64,000 nt of DNA from Phenylobacterium sp. RIFCSPHIGHO2_01_FULL_69_31 (GTDB lineage Bacteria; Pseudomonadota; Alphaproteobacteria; Caulobacterales; Caulobacteraceae): NCBI RefSeq assembly GCF_001824475.1, contig NZ_MHXN01000033.1:1-64000 (forward strand), read 5' to 3'. The first letter of the stretch is position 1, and every line of letters begins with the position of its first letter. This document shows positions 45,072 through 53,422 of the stretch, in pieces. Both the position numbers and the translations under genes were made by a program. The notes under the pieces are model-generated. The model had not been told where the DNA came from and ran no database searches. It saw only the letters and a program-made list of their open reading frames with translations.

Positions 45072-45905
45072 ATGAGCACCGACGGTTTCAAGGCTTCCAA
45101 GGGGCAGGGCGCCCGGCAGGCGAACCGCAAGGGCGCGCTGGCGGCCCGCCGCCAGGTCAAGCGCCCGGTGAGGCGCAGCGAGGCCCGCAGCGCCGCCGCC
45201 GACCAGCGCCTCGAGGCGCTGCACCGCCGGGCCGGCGTACTTGCCCACGACTTCAACAACCTGCTCGGCGTCATCCTCGCGGCGAACGAGGCGTTGGCCG
45301 CCCAGTTGCCGCCGGGCTCGGACGGTTACGAACTGGCCCGCATCAGCCAGGAGGCCGCCGAGAAGGGCGCGGACCTGCTCGCCCGCATGGTCGAGCTTTC
45401 GTGTCCCGATGCGGCAGAGCCCGTGGTGATCGATGCCGCAGAGGTCGCCCTGACGACCGCGCGCCTGGCCCAGGTCTCGACGCGCCCCGGCGTGACCGTG
45501 GTGGCGATGGCCCAGCCTCACGCCCTGTCCTGCCGCGCCGACCGCGGAGGCCTGGAATCGGCGCTGCTCAATCTCTGCGTCAACGCCGGCCACGCGATGC
45601 CGGACGGCGGCGCGGTGCAGATCGCCGCGGCGCCCGCGCGCCTCGATGGCGAGGCGGCCGCGACCCTCGATCTCGACCCCGGCCGCTATGTGACGTTCTC
45701 GGTCACCGATCCTGGCGTCGGCATGTCGCCCGAGGTCCTGGCCCGCGCGACCGACCCCTATTTCACCACCCGCGCGGGCCGCGGGGGTACGGGCCTGGGC
45801 CTGGCCGGCGTCCGCGACTTCGCCCGACGCTCCGGTGGCGCTCTGCGCCTGGTCTCGCAACCCGGCCGCGGGACCACCGCCACGATCTATCTGCCGCGGG
45901 CCTAG
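45072..45905 (+). CDS. Sensor-less histidine kinase of CckA type (HDFNN)
   Basis: 277 residues from ATG 45072; upstream in-frame ATGs at 45045 and 44994 are possible, but codons before 45072 have low third-position GC. After a strongly basic N-terminus (KASKGQGARQANRKGALAAR and further Lys/Arg) comes an H-box AGVLAHDFNNLLGVILAANEAL, the HDFNN form of CckA-like kinases, then an ATPase domain with LNLCVNAGHAMPDGG, DPGVGMSP and FTTRAGRGGTGLGLAGV. There is no PAS, membrane or receiver domain. It may pass phosphate to the receiver and CtrA paralogue upstream. Confidence 0.82.
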   Translation: MSTDGFKASKGQGARQANRKGALAARRQVKRPVRRSEARSAAADQRLEALHRRAGVLAHDFNNLLGVILAANEALAAQLPPGSDGYELARISQEAAEKGADLLARMVELSCPDAAEPVVIDAAEVALTTARLAQVSTRPGVTVVAMAQPHALSCRADRGGLESALLNLCVNAGHAMPDGGAVQIAAAPARLDGEAAATLDLDPGRYVTFSVTDPGVGMSPEVLARATDPYFTTRAGRGGTGLGLAGVRDFARRSGGALRLVSQPGRGTTATIYLPRA

Positions 45906-46018
45906 ATCGGATTTACCTGTCCTGCCTTACGTGGCGGCGGCATTGACTCGCCTCCTGCCGCCCATAGCGTGATCGCAAGCCGCGCGACCGCGGTTCACGT
46001 AACGCGGGAGGATCGGCC

Positions 46019-47353
46019 ATGACCGTCTCGGCGCAGGAGCCGATCGCCGCCCCCACTGCGCTACCCGGCCGCGCGTACCGCAGCTATGCGCTCGGCCTGC
46101 TGATGCTGATCTACGTGGTCAATTTCGTGGATCGCCAGGTGGTCTCGATCCTGGCCGAGCCGATCAAGCAGGATCTCCACCTTGCCGACTGGCAGCTGGG
46201 TCTGATGACGGGTCTCGCCTTCGCCGTGCTCTACACGGTGCTGGGCTTGCCGATCGCCCGGCTGGCCGAGCGTGGGGACCGGCCGCTGATCATCGCCGTG
46301 GCGGTGGCTGTCTGGAGCGGCTTCACCACCATTTCGGGCCTGGCGCAGACGTTCACCCACCTCGTGCTTGCGCGGATCGGCGTGGGGGTCGGCGAGGCGG
46401 GCTGCACGCCGCCCGCGCTGTCGCTGATCGCCGACACCGTGCCCCGGGAGCAGCGGGCGTCCGCCGTCTCGGTCTATATGCTGGGCGCGCCCGTGGGCAG
46501 CCTGCTCGGCCTCGCCCTCGGCGGGCTCATCGCGGATGCCTTGGGCTGGCGCATGGCGTTCGTCCTGGTCGGCCTGCCCGGCCTGCTGCTGGCCGGGCTT
46601 GCGGCCCTGACGCTGCGCGAGCCCCGCCGTGGCCGGCCCGTCCTCGCGCGGGCGGACGATGGCGTGCCCAGCTTCCGCGAGGCGCTCAAGGAGCTTGCCG
46701 GGAAGCGGACATACTGGCGCGTGGTGGGCGGGGTGACGATCAAGTCCTTCGCCTCGTACGGCGCGCTGGCCTTCACCGGATCCTTCTTCTTCCGCAACTT
46801 CCCGGCCGAGCTGGCCCAGTACGCTGCGATGTTCGGCCTGAAGAGCGCGGGGTTCCTGGGGCTCGCGCTGGGGGTGACCTCGGGCGTCATGGCGATGATC
46901 GGCACGCTGCTGGGCGGGCGGATCGCGGACCACCTCGCCCGCAAGGATGCGCGGGCCTATGCCATGATCCCGGCCGTCGGCGCGATCGCCGGCCTGCCGT
47001 TCTCGCTGGCGGCGCTCAACTCCGACTCCCTGATCCTGGCTCTCGCGTTCCTGCTCGCGCCCGGCCTGCTCGGCTCGATGTGGCTCGGCCCGGCGTACGG
47101 CGTCGTGCAGAGCCTTGTGCGGCCCGAGACGCGGGCGACCGCCACCGCGGTGCTGCTGTTCGTGGCCAACCTCATCGGCCTTGGTCTCGGCCCGCTCTTC
47201 GTCGGTATCCTGTCGGACGTCCTGTCCGCCCAGGGCCACTCCGAGGCCGACGCCATCAAGTGGTCGTTGACGACCTTCGCGCTCCTCGCCGCGCCCTGCG
47301 CCTACCTCTTCTGGAGCGCGCGCAAGACCATGCGCGAGGAAATCGTCAGCTGA
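46019..47353 (+). CDS. MFS transporter (spinster-like)
   Basis: 444 residues, twelve membrane segments. The opening YALGLLMLIYVVNFVDRQVVSILAEPIK and GLAFAVLYTVLGLPIARLAERGDR with LARIGVGVGEAGCTPPALSLIAD form the spinster-like MFS signature (motif A as ARLAERGDR). Substrates reported for the group are diverse (lipids, sugars, organic acids), so none is assigned. GGGAGGA precedes the ATG. A TTGACT at 45943-45948 with TAGCGT 16 bp later could be its promoter. It faces the FixL/FixJ paralogue pair convergently. Confidence 0.85.
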   Translation: MTVSAQEPIAAPTALPGRAYRSYALGLLMLIYVVNFVDRQVVSILAEPIKQDLHLADWQLGLMTGLAFAVLYTVLGLPIARLAERGDRPLIIAVAVAVWSGFTTISGLAQTFTHLVLARIGVGVGEAGCTPPALSLIADTVPREQRASAVSVYMLGAPVGSLLGLALGGLIADALGWRMAFVLVGLPGLLLAGLAALTLREPRRGRPVLARADDGVPSFREALKELAGKRTYWRVVGGVTIKSFASYGALAFTGSFFFRNFPAELAQYAAMFGLKSAGFLGLALGVTSGVMAMIGTLLGGRIADHLARKDARAYAMIPAVGAIAGLPFSLAALNSDSLILALAFLLAPGLLGSMWLGPAYGVVQSLVRPETRATATAVLLFVANLIGLGLGPLFVGILSDVLSAQGHSEADAIKWSLTTFALLAAPCAYLFWSARKTMREEIVS

Positions 47354-47368
47354 GACGCGGTCGCCGGC

Positions 47369-47989
47369 CTACGCCGCCCCGGCGGTGATGGTCGAGCGGA
47401 TGAGGTCGGACAGGCTCTCGGCCCGCATCTTCGACATGACGTTGGCGCGATAGATCTCGACCGTGCGCGGGCTGATGGTGAGGGTGGCGGCGATCACCTT
47501 GTTGCTGGCGCCGTCCACGATGAGATCCAGCACCTGGCGCTCGCGCGGCGTCAGGCTTTCCAGGCGGCGCAGGATGCGCGTGCGCGCCGCCCCGGCGTCG
47601 ACCGCCGCGTCGTTCTCCTCCAGGCAGTGCCGGACCGCCTTGAGGATGACCTCGCTCTCGTAGGGCTTCTCGATGAAGTCGATGGCGCCGGCCTTCATGG
47701 CGTCCACGGCGCGGCCGACGTCCGCGTGGCCGGTTATCACTATCACCGGTAGTATGCAGCCGACGCCCTTCAGCGCCCGGATCAGCTCGATGCCGTCCAT
47801 GCTGGGCATGCGCAGGTCGGTGATGATGCAGCCCCGCGCGGCCGGGTCGAAGGTGGCGAGGAACTCGTGGGCGGAGGCGAAGCCGCGGACGGGCAGGCCG
47901 TCCGACTTCAGCAGCATGAGCAGGGAATCGCGAGCAGCGTCGTCATCATCGACGACGAACACCGTTCGATCCGCCGCTCCGCTCGCCAT
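47369..47989 (-). CDS. FixJ-like response regulator (second copy)
   Basis: 206 residues from ATG 47989 with GGGGAAG upstream. Receiver: DDDDAAR, phospho-Asp in IITDLRMPSMDG, Lys in IDFIEKPY. Output: LTPRERQVLDLIVDGASNKV and [18 protein letters not shown], the FixJ recognition helix, which differs from that of the first FixJ by Val/Ile at one site and in flanking residues. Its start lies 44 bp inside the end of the kinase gene. It probably binds the same kind of DNA site as FixJ1, with a different input. Confidence 0.88.
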   Translation of the reverse strand: MASGAADRTVFVVDDDDAARDSLLMLLKSDGLPVRGFASAHEFLATFDPAARGCIITDLRMPSMDGIELIRALKGVGCILPVIVITGHADVGRAVDAMKAGAIDFIEKPYESEVILKAVRHCLEENDAAVDAGAARTRILRRLESLTPRERQVLDLIVDGASNKVIAATLTISPRTVEIYRANVMSKMRAESLSDLIRSTITAGAA

Positions 47990-49469
47990 CTTCCCCTGCC
48001 CGCGCCAGAACAAAACTAAAAGCGGCGCCACCCAGGCGGCTGGGTTCCACCCAGATCCGTCCCCTGTGATTTTCGACTATAGCACTGGAAATGGAGAGGC
48101 CTAGCCCCATGCCTTCTGGCTTTGTGCTGGCCAACGGCTGAAAGAGTCGGTCCATCACGCTTTCGTCAATTCCAGGACCACTGTCCTCGACAGTGGTGAC
48201 CAGCTTGTCCCCAGGTTCCAGCCGGGTCGAGATGTTGATCTGGCGGTTCGGGTACTTGGTCACAGCTTCAATCGCGTTGCGTGCGAGATTGACAACGAGT
48301 TGCTGGATCTGGATGCGGTCGGCGATCACGGTGTCGTCGCCCTTGTAGAGATCGTAGACCAGCCGGACGTTCGCATCGCGCGCCATCAGGGCGATGATGA
48401 AGTCGACCTCGCCGATCATCCCCGAGAGGCTCTCAGGCTTCTGCAGCGTGCCGCCGCGGTTGGCCAGGTCGCGCATGGTCCGGATGATCTCGCCGGCGCG
48501 CACCGCCTGGTCGCCGGCGCGGGCCACGGCGTCGATCAGGTCGTCGTCCTCCAGCTCCATCCGGGCGATCAGGTTGCGCGCGGCGCGCAGGTAGTTGGCC
48601 ACGGCCGACAACGGCTGGTTGAGTTCGTGGGCGAGCACCGAGGCCATCTCGCCCATGGAGTTCGCACTCCACACCTGGGTGAGCTGTTCGCGCAGTTCCT
48701 CGGACCTGCGCTCGGCCTCCCGGATCGAGGTCATGTCGCGCACCACCATGGTCAGCAGGCGGCGCGAGGCGATGGTCACCTCGCCGATCCGGACCTCCAT
48801 GGGGAAGGTGGCGCCGTCTTTCCTGAGGCCGGTCAGCTTGCGGTAGCTGCCGCTCACGTCCGCGCCGTCGCCCGCGGTCCCGTCGCCGGTGAGGGCGCCG
48901 TCTTCGCCCGGGGGCATCAGCAGGCTGACATTCTGACCGATCACCTCGTGGTCGTTCCAGCCGAAGAGGCGCTCGGCCGGGTGGCTGAAGCTCTGGATGA
49001 CGCCGCGGTCGTCGATCAGCACCAGGGCGTCGGCGACGATCTCGAGGCTGGCCTGGAGCAGTTCCTCGCGCTCGGCCTGGTCGGCGATGATCTCCGCCGC
49101 CGCCAGGCGCTGGGCCATCAGCGAGCGGACCCAGCCGGCGATCCCAAGGCCCAAGGCTAGGAACAGGCCGGCCCGGACCACGCGCTCCATGAGCGTCAGG
49201 TCGGTCTGGCTTTCAAGATAGACGCCGCCCGCCGTCATCAACAGCGCCGCCGTCAGGGACGGCCAGGCGCCGCCATACGCGGCGCAGACCAGCAGGACCG
49301 GCGCGCCGAGCAGATAGACCGAGTGGCTGAACATCGGGCGCAGGGCGAAGAGGACCGCCAGCGCGGCCGCCGAAACGCCTATCGCCAGAAGCTGGCCCCT
49401 GAGAAAGAGGAGGCCAGGGTTCGAACGCGCCATCCCGGTTGTGCGATTTCCCGTCCACAACCTGAACAT
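47946..49469 (-). CDS. FixL-like PAS histidine kinase lacking the heme ligand
   Basis: 507 residues from ATG 49469 (ATG 49433 would drop 12). Several hydrophobic segments (about 20-118) are followed by a PAS domain with VADALVLIDDRGVIQSFSHP and RKDGATFPMEVRIGEV and a kinase core with His281 in [30 protein letters not shown] and GMGLGLSI. It is clearly a FixL homologue, but the segment carrying the heme His and Arg ([19 protein letters not shown] in FixL1) is replaced by a Gly/Asp-rich stretch at about residues 187-208. It should not bind heme in the FixL way. The signal is unknown. It overlaps its partner FixJ2 by 44 bp. Confidence 0.87.
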   Translation of the reverse strand: MFRLWTGNRTTGMARSNPGLLFLRGQLLAIGVSAAALAVLFALRPMFSHSVYLLGAPVLLVCAAYGGAWPSLTAALLMTAGGVYLESQTDLTLMERVVRAGLFLALGLGIAGWVRSLMAQRLAAAEIIADQAEREELLQASLEIVADALVLIDDRGVIQSFSHPAERLFGWNDHEVIGQNVSLLMPPGEDGALTGDGTAGDGADVSGSYRKLTGLRKDGATFPMEVRIGEVTIASRRLLTMVVRDMTSIREAERRSEELREQLTQVWSANSMGEMASVLAHELNQPLSAVANYLRAARNLIARMELEDDDLIDAVARAGDQAVRAGEIIRTMRDLANRGGTLQKPESLSGMIGEVDFIIALMARDANVRLVYDLYKGDDTVIADRIQIQQLVVNLARNAIEAVTKYPNRQINISTRLEPGDKLVTTVEDSGPGIDESVMDRLFQPLASTKPEGMGLGLSISSAIVENHRGRIWVEPSRLGGAAFSFVLARAGEDGERSGGSNGVRRR

Positions 49470-49537
49470 GTATTCTACATTCCGTGTCGGCCCCGTTCCG
49501 ACAAACGTGTTGTGCGGAAAAATTGCGAGCTAAGCAA

Positions 49538-49565
49538 TTACGTACAACTACATAAGGGTAGGTAC
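49538..49565 (-). promoter_or_regulatory. Cluster of FixJ-like motifs upstream of the second fixL-like gene
   Basis: In an AT-richer 163-bp gap, TTACGTAC (49538-49545, 7/8 to the reverse FixJ consensus), CTACATAA (49548-49555, 6/8) and GTAGGTAC (49558-49565, 6/8) lie in tandem at 10-bp steps, about 70-130 bp before the kinase start. Ten-base phasing places them on one helix face, consistent with cooperative autoregulation by FixJ2. Confidence 0.5.
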
Positions 49566-49632
49566 ATGCAGGGAAGTTCGCGTTTCGGGCGAATTCCCGC
49601 GACACCTTTCACTGTTGGGGCGACGACTTTGG

Positions 49633-50178
49633 TCAGCTACCCGACAATTTGACGCCTAGCCCGGTTGGCGGTGTCTCATCTCCGCCGTTCAGGGACTTCT
49701 GCATCCAGACGATGTCCACCCACCGCCCGTGCTTGAACCCGAAGCTGCGGCCGACGCCCGCGTCGGTGAAGCCCAGCGAGCGGTGCAGTCCAATGGAGGC
49801 CGCATTGCCGCTGTCGCCGATCACGGCCACCACCTGGCGCAGGCCGAACGCCTCGCAGGCCTCCATGACGCGCGAGAGGACCGCGCGCCCGACGCCCCGG
49901 CCCACCGCGTCCGGCGCCACATAGACGCTGTCCTCGGCGGTGAAGCGGTATCCCGGCCGCGGGCGGAAGGGCCCGGCGTAGGCGTACCCCAGCACCCGTC
50001 CGCCGTCCTCGGCCACGAAGAAGGGCAGGCCGTAGCCCTGGATTTCCCGCCGTCGCCCGTCCATCCAGGCCGCGTCCGGCGGCTCCGTCTCGAAGGTGCC
50101 GAAGCCGTGCAGCACGTGGTGGCCGTAGATGGCCGCCAGCGCCTGCGCATCGTCCGCCTCCGCCGCCCGGATGATCAC
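49633..50178 (-). CDS. GNAT acetyltransferase, phosphinothricin-type
   Basis: 181 residues from a GTG at 50178 that overlaps the oligopeptidase stop (GTGA). Pat/Bar-like features: VIIRAAEADDAQALAAIYGHHV, GFGTFETEPPDAAWM, LGYAYAGPFRPRPGYRFTAEDSVYV and motif A GRGVGRAVLSRVMEA. These enzymes acetylate phosphinothricin or, more often, methionine derivatives and other amino acids. The extra C-terminal tail (GGDETPPTGLGVKLSGS) is unusual. It is coupled to an oligopeptidase gene. Confidence 0.82.
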   Translation of the reverse strand: MIIRAAEADDAQALAAIYGHHVLHGFGTFETEPPDAAWMDGRRREIQGYGLPFFVAEDGGRVLGYAYAGPFRPRPGYRFTAEDSVYVAPDAVGRGVGRAVLSRVMEACEAFGLRQVVAVIGDSGNAASIGLHRSLGFTDAGVGRSFGFKHGRWVDIVWMQKSLNGGDETPPTGLGVKLSGS

Positions 50179-52259
50179 TTGGCCCACCCCTTCTCCAGCG
50201 CCCAGACCGCGAACGCGTAATCCAGGGCGATCTCCTTCAGGAAGTCGAAACGGCCCGATGCGCCGCCGTGCCCGGCCTCCATGTTGATCTTGAGCAGGAT
50301 CGGGGCGTCGCCTGTCGTGGATTCGCGCAGCTTCGCCACCCACTTGGCCGGCTCCCAGTAGGTCACGCGCGGATCGGAAAGGCCGCCGGTGGCGAGGATC
50401 GGCGGATAGGCCTTCGCGCCGACCTGGTCGTAGGGGCTGTAGCTGGCGATCAGGTCGTAGGCGGCGGCGTCCTCGATGGGATTGCCCCACTCGGGCCACT
50501 CGGGAGGGGTGAGGGGCAGGGTGGTGTCGCTCATGGTGTTCAGCACGTCCACGAACGGCACCGCGGCGATGATCGCGCCCCACAGGTCCGGCCGTAGGTT
50601 GGCCACCGCCCCCATCAGCATCCCGCCGGCCGAGCCGCCATAGGCCGCGATCCGGCCCTTTGCGGCATAACCCTCGCCGACCAGGTGCTCGGCGCAGGCG
50701 ATGAAGTCGGTGAACGTGTTCGGCTTTTTCTCCTTGCGCCCGTCCAGGAACCAGCCCCAGCCCTTGTCCGAGCCGCCGCGAATGTGCGCCGTGGCCCAGA
50801 TCCAGCCCCGGTCCACCAGGCTCAGGTTGCGGATCGAGAAGCTGGGCTCCATGGCGTGGCCGTAGCTGCCGTAGCCGTACAGCAGCACCGGCGCCGAGCC
50901 GTCCTGCGGCGTGTCCTTCAGCATCAGCAACGTGATCGGAACCTCGGCGCCGTCGGCCGCGCGGGCGTAGAGGCGCCGCGCCACATAGCGTGAAGGGTCG
51001 TGGCCGGACGGGACCTCCTGGGTCTTGCGCAGGGTGCGCTGGCGGCTGGCGAGGTCGTAGTCGAACCACTGTCGCGGCGTCGTCGGCGACTGGTAGACGA
51101 AGCGGGACAGCGTCGTCTCGTACTCGTACCCGCCCTCGAGGTTCAGCGCATAGGCTTCCTCGTCGAACGCCACCACGTGCTCGGCCCCGTTGCGCGCGGT
51201 GACCACCAGCCGGTCCAGCGCGTCCACCCGCTCGGCGCGCACAAGGTGGCCCGCATAGGCTGCGAAGCCGGTGATGTAGCGGCCCGGCTGGTGGGCGATC
51301 CAGTCGCGCCAGCTGGCCTTGGCCGGAACCGCGGCCTCGGAGACGCAGAGCTTGAAGTCGACCGCCCCGTCATCGTTGGTGCGGATCACCCAGCGGTCGG
51401 TCCAGTGGTCGAGGCCGTACTTCACCCCCACCCGGCGAGGCTCGGCCACCACGGGCGCGGCGGTCGGATCGGCCGCCGGGATCAGCCAGATCTCGGTCGT
51501 CTCCTGATTGCCCACGTGGATCAGGATGTGGCTGTCGTCGGCCGCCACCCCGACGCCCAGGAACATGCCGTCGTCCGCTTCCTCATAGACCAGGACGTCG
51601 TCGCCGCCCCTGGCCGGGCGGCGGAAGACCTTGGCGGGCCGGGCGTTTTCGTCGCGCCAGATCCAGAAGATCCAGGCGCTGTCGGGCGAGAAGCAGAAGT
51701 CGCCGTAGGCGCTTTCGATGGGCGGCCCCACCTCGCGGCCGGTGGCGAGGTCCTTCACGCGGATCTGATAGTACTCCGAGCCCTGCTCGTCGGCGGCCCA
51801 GCCGTAAAGCGCGTGGTCCGGGCTGTGGCTCGCGCCGCCCACGTGGAAATAGGCCTTGCCCTTGGAGAGGGCGTCTTCGTCCAGCAGGGTCTCTTCGCCG
51901 TCCTCGCGGCCCCGTGGCCGCCGCGCGTGGATCGGATGCTCCGCGCCGATCGCGTAGCGGGAGTAGTAGTCCCAGGGCCCGTCCGGGGTGGGGACGGAGC
52001 TATCGTCCTCTTTGATCCGCCCCTTCATCTCGGCGAACATCGTCGCCTGCAGGGCTTCGGTCCCGGCCAGGACCGACTTCGTGTAGGCGTTCTCCGCTTC
52101 GAGATGCTGGCGGACATCGGCGCGCAGGGCCTTCGGGTCGCGAAGCACCTGTTGCCAGTTGTCGTCCTTCATCCAGGCGTAGTCGTCCATGCGGACGCGG
52201 CCCAGCTGTTCGATGCGGTGGGGCGCCTTGGCGGCGACGGGCGGTTCGGGAAGGCTCAT
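50175..52259 (-). CDS. ptrB: Oligopeptidase B-like S9A peptidase
   Basis: 694 residues. An N-terminal beta-propeller (about 65-410) is followed by the alpha/beta-hydrolase domain with LLYGYGSYGHAMEPSF, the AHIRGGSDKGWGW segment, nucleophile elbow YGGSAGGMLMGAVAN and the final histidine in NMEAGHGGASGRFD. The order and RGG segment fit oligopeptidase B (cleavage after Lys/Arg in short peptides) over prolyl oligopeptidase. It is cytoplasmic, with no signal peptide. The 192 bp beyond its start separate it from a divergent trypsin-like protease gene. Confidence 0.9.
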   Translation of the reverse strand: MSLPEPPVAAKAPHRIEQLGRVRMDDYAWMKDDNWQQVLRDPKALRADVRQHLEAENAYTKSVLAGTEALQATMFAEMKGRIKEDDSSVPTPDGPWDYYSRYAIGAEHPIHARRPRGREDGEETLLDEDALSKGKAYFHVGGASHSPDHALYGWAADEQGSEYYQIRVKDLATGREVGPPIESAYGDFCFSPDSAWIFWIWRDENARPAKVFRRPARGGDDVLVYEEADDGMFLGVGVAADDSHILIHVGNQETTEIWLIPAADPTAAPVVAEPRRVGVKYGLDHWTDRWVIRTNDDGAVDFKLCVSEAAVPAKASWRDWIAHQPGRYITGFAAYAGHLVRAERVDALDRLVVTARNGAEHVVAFDEEAYALNLEGGYEYETTLSRFVYQSPTTPRQWFDYDLASRQRTLRKTQEVPSGHDPSRYVARRLYARAADGAEVPITLLMLKDTPQDGSAPVLLYGYGSYGHAMEPSFSIRNLSLVDRGWIWATAHIRGGSDKGWGWFLDGRKEKKPNTFTDFIACAEHLVGEGYAAKGRIAAYGGSAGGMLMGAVANLRPDLWGAIIAAVPFVDVLNTMSDTTLPLTPPEWPEWGNPIEDAAAYDLIASYSPYDQVGAKAYPPILATGGLSDPRVTYWEPAKWVAKLRESTTGDAPILLKINMEAGHGGASGRFDFLKEIALDYAFAVWALEKGWAK

Positions 52260-52451
52260 GGCCGCTAGATGCGACGCCTGCGGGGCGCACTCAAGCGCCG
52301 AGACCTGTGGCGCCTGTGCGTCAGCGCGCGCGACCTTCCACCGCAGGCGATTGTGGCGACTTGTTGGCCGACCGCTTTCCGTGATTCACTACTTGTGCAT
52401 CCACATCGCGCATCAAAGACGCGAGTGCCGCATCGAGTTTAGGAAACCATC

Positions 52452-53291
52452 ATGGTCATGGATCTTGCTGTTGAGCTGATCCACGCGACTGTTCAGCTTG
52501 AGCAACCGCTCGGCGACGGGACGCGTACGGTGGGGACGGGCTTCCTCATTTCCGCGCCCGGCCCGGATGGCCAGCCGCGCACCGTGCTGGTGACCGCCAA
52601 CCACGTGCTCCAGAAGATGCCGGGCGCCACCGCCCGTATCGGCTACCGCATCGCCAACGCCGACGGCTCGTGGAGCTACTCGCCCCAGCAGGTGAAGATC
52701 CGCGACAAGGACGGCGGCGAGCTCTGGACCCATCACCCGAGCCGCGACGTCGCCGCCATCTCGATCAAGGCGCCGCCGGAGTTCGCCCGCGCGGCCCTGC
52801 CGCTGAACTACCTGGCGGCCGACGACACCTTCGACAAGGAGGAGGTCAGCGCCGGCGACGAGATGATGGCCCTTGGCTTCCCGCGCGGCCTGTCGGCCAA
52901 CTCCGCGGGCTTCCCGATCCTGCGCTCGGGCAAGGTGGCCTCCTATCCGGTGGCCCCGGCCAAGATCTTCCCGACCTTCCTGCTCGATTTCTCGGTGTTT
53001 CCGGGCAACTCGGGCGGCCCGGTGTTCGTCAGCCATCCGGCCAAGTCCGATGGCATGACCCAGGTGGCCGACAAGCCGGGCGGCGACACCGGCTTCATCG
53101 CCGGCCTGCTCACCCAGCAGGTCGAGCTCAACAGCGAGCGGCTGGAGATCGGCATCGTCACCCACGCCAAGTACGTGCGCGAGACCCTGGCCCTGCTGCA
53201 GAACCCGCTGGCGCCCGCGACGGTCGCCGAGGGCATGACCGCCGTCAGCGGCGGCCGGACGGCTTCCGCGGAAGAAGCCGCCCGCAACTGA
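52452..53291 (+). CDS. Trypsin-like serine protease without signal peptide
   Basis: 279 residues behind AGGAAA. Catalytic triad positions are visible: His in VLVTANHVLQ, Asp in HPSRDVAAISI and Ser in FPGNSGGPVFV, so it is a chymotrypsin-fold (HtrA/S1-like) protease with no PDZ domain. The N-terminus (MVMDLAVELIHATVQLEQPL) has no signal peptide, which is unusual since related proteases are exported. The last 45 residues are Ala/Thr-rich. Substrate unknown. It has a hairpin after the stop and is divergent from oligopeptidase B. Confidence 0.82.
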   Translation: MVMDLAVELIHATVQLEQPLGDGTRTVGTGFLISAPGPDGQPRTVLVTANHVLQKMPGATARIGYRIANADGSWSYSPQQVKIRDKDGGELWTHHPSRDVAAISIKAPPEFARAALPLNYLAADDTFDKEEVSAGDEMMALGFPRGLSANSAGFPILRSGKVASYPVAPAKIFPTFLLDFSVFPGNSGGPVFVSHPAKSDGMTQVADKPGGDTGFIAGLLTQQVELNSERLEIGIVTHAKYVRETLALLQNPLAPATVAEGMTAVSGGRTASAEEAARN

Positions 53292-53324
53292 TCTTCCCGG
53301 CGCCTCTTCCGAGATCGCCGGGCG

Positions 53325-53342
53325 CCCGACTCCCGCGTCGGG
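53325..53342 (+). terminator. Hairpin after the serine protease gene
   Basis: CCCGAC-TCCCGC-GTCGGG lies 34 bp after the stop, with an alternative stem CTCCCG-CGT-CGGGAG on the same bases; TTTTT follows about 10 nt later (near 53353). It separates the protease from the PEP-CTERM gene. Confidence 0.5.
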
Positions 53343-53422
53343 AGAATCATCGTTTTTCGAACGTCGATATGTCGTAGGGCCTCGACGAGCCTGACCGCTC
53401 GGGGAATTTAGGGGGATCTCTC

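Noticed and set aside
45927..46003. TTACGTGG and TCACGTAA as FixJ-like sites before the MFS gene
   Set aside because: Only 5 of 8 bases match the consensus, no better than expected by chance.
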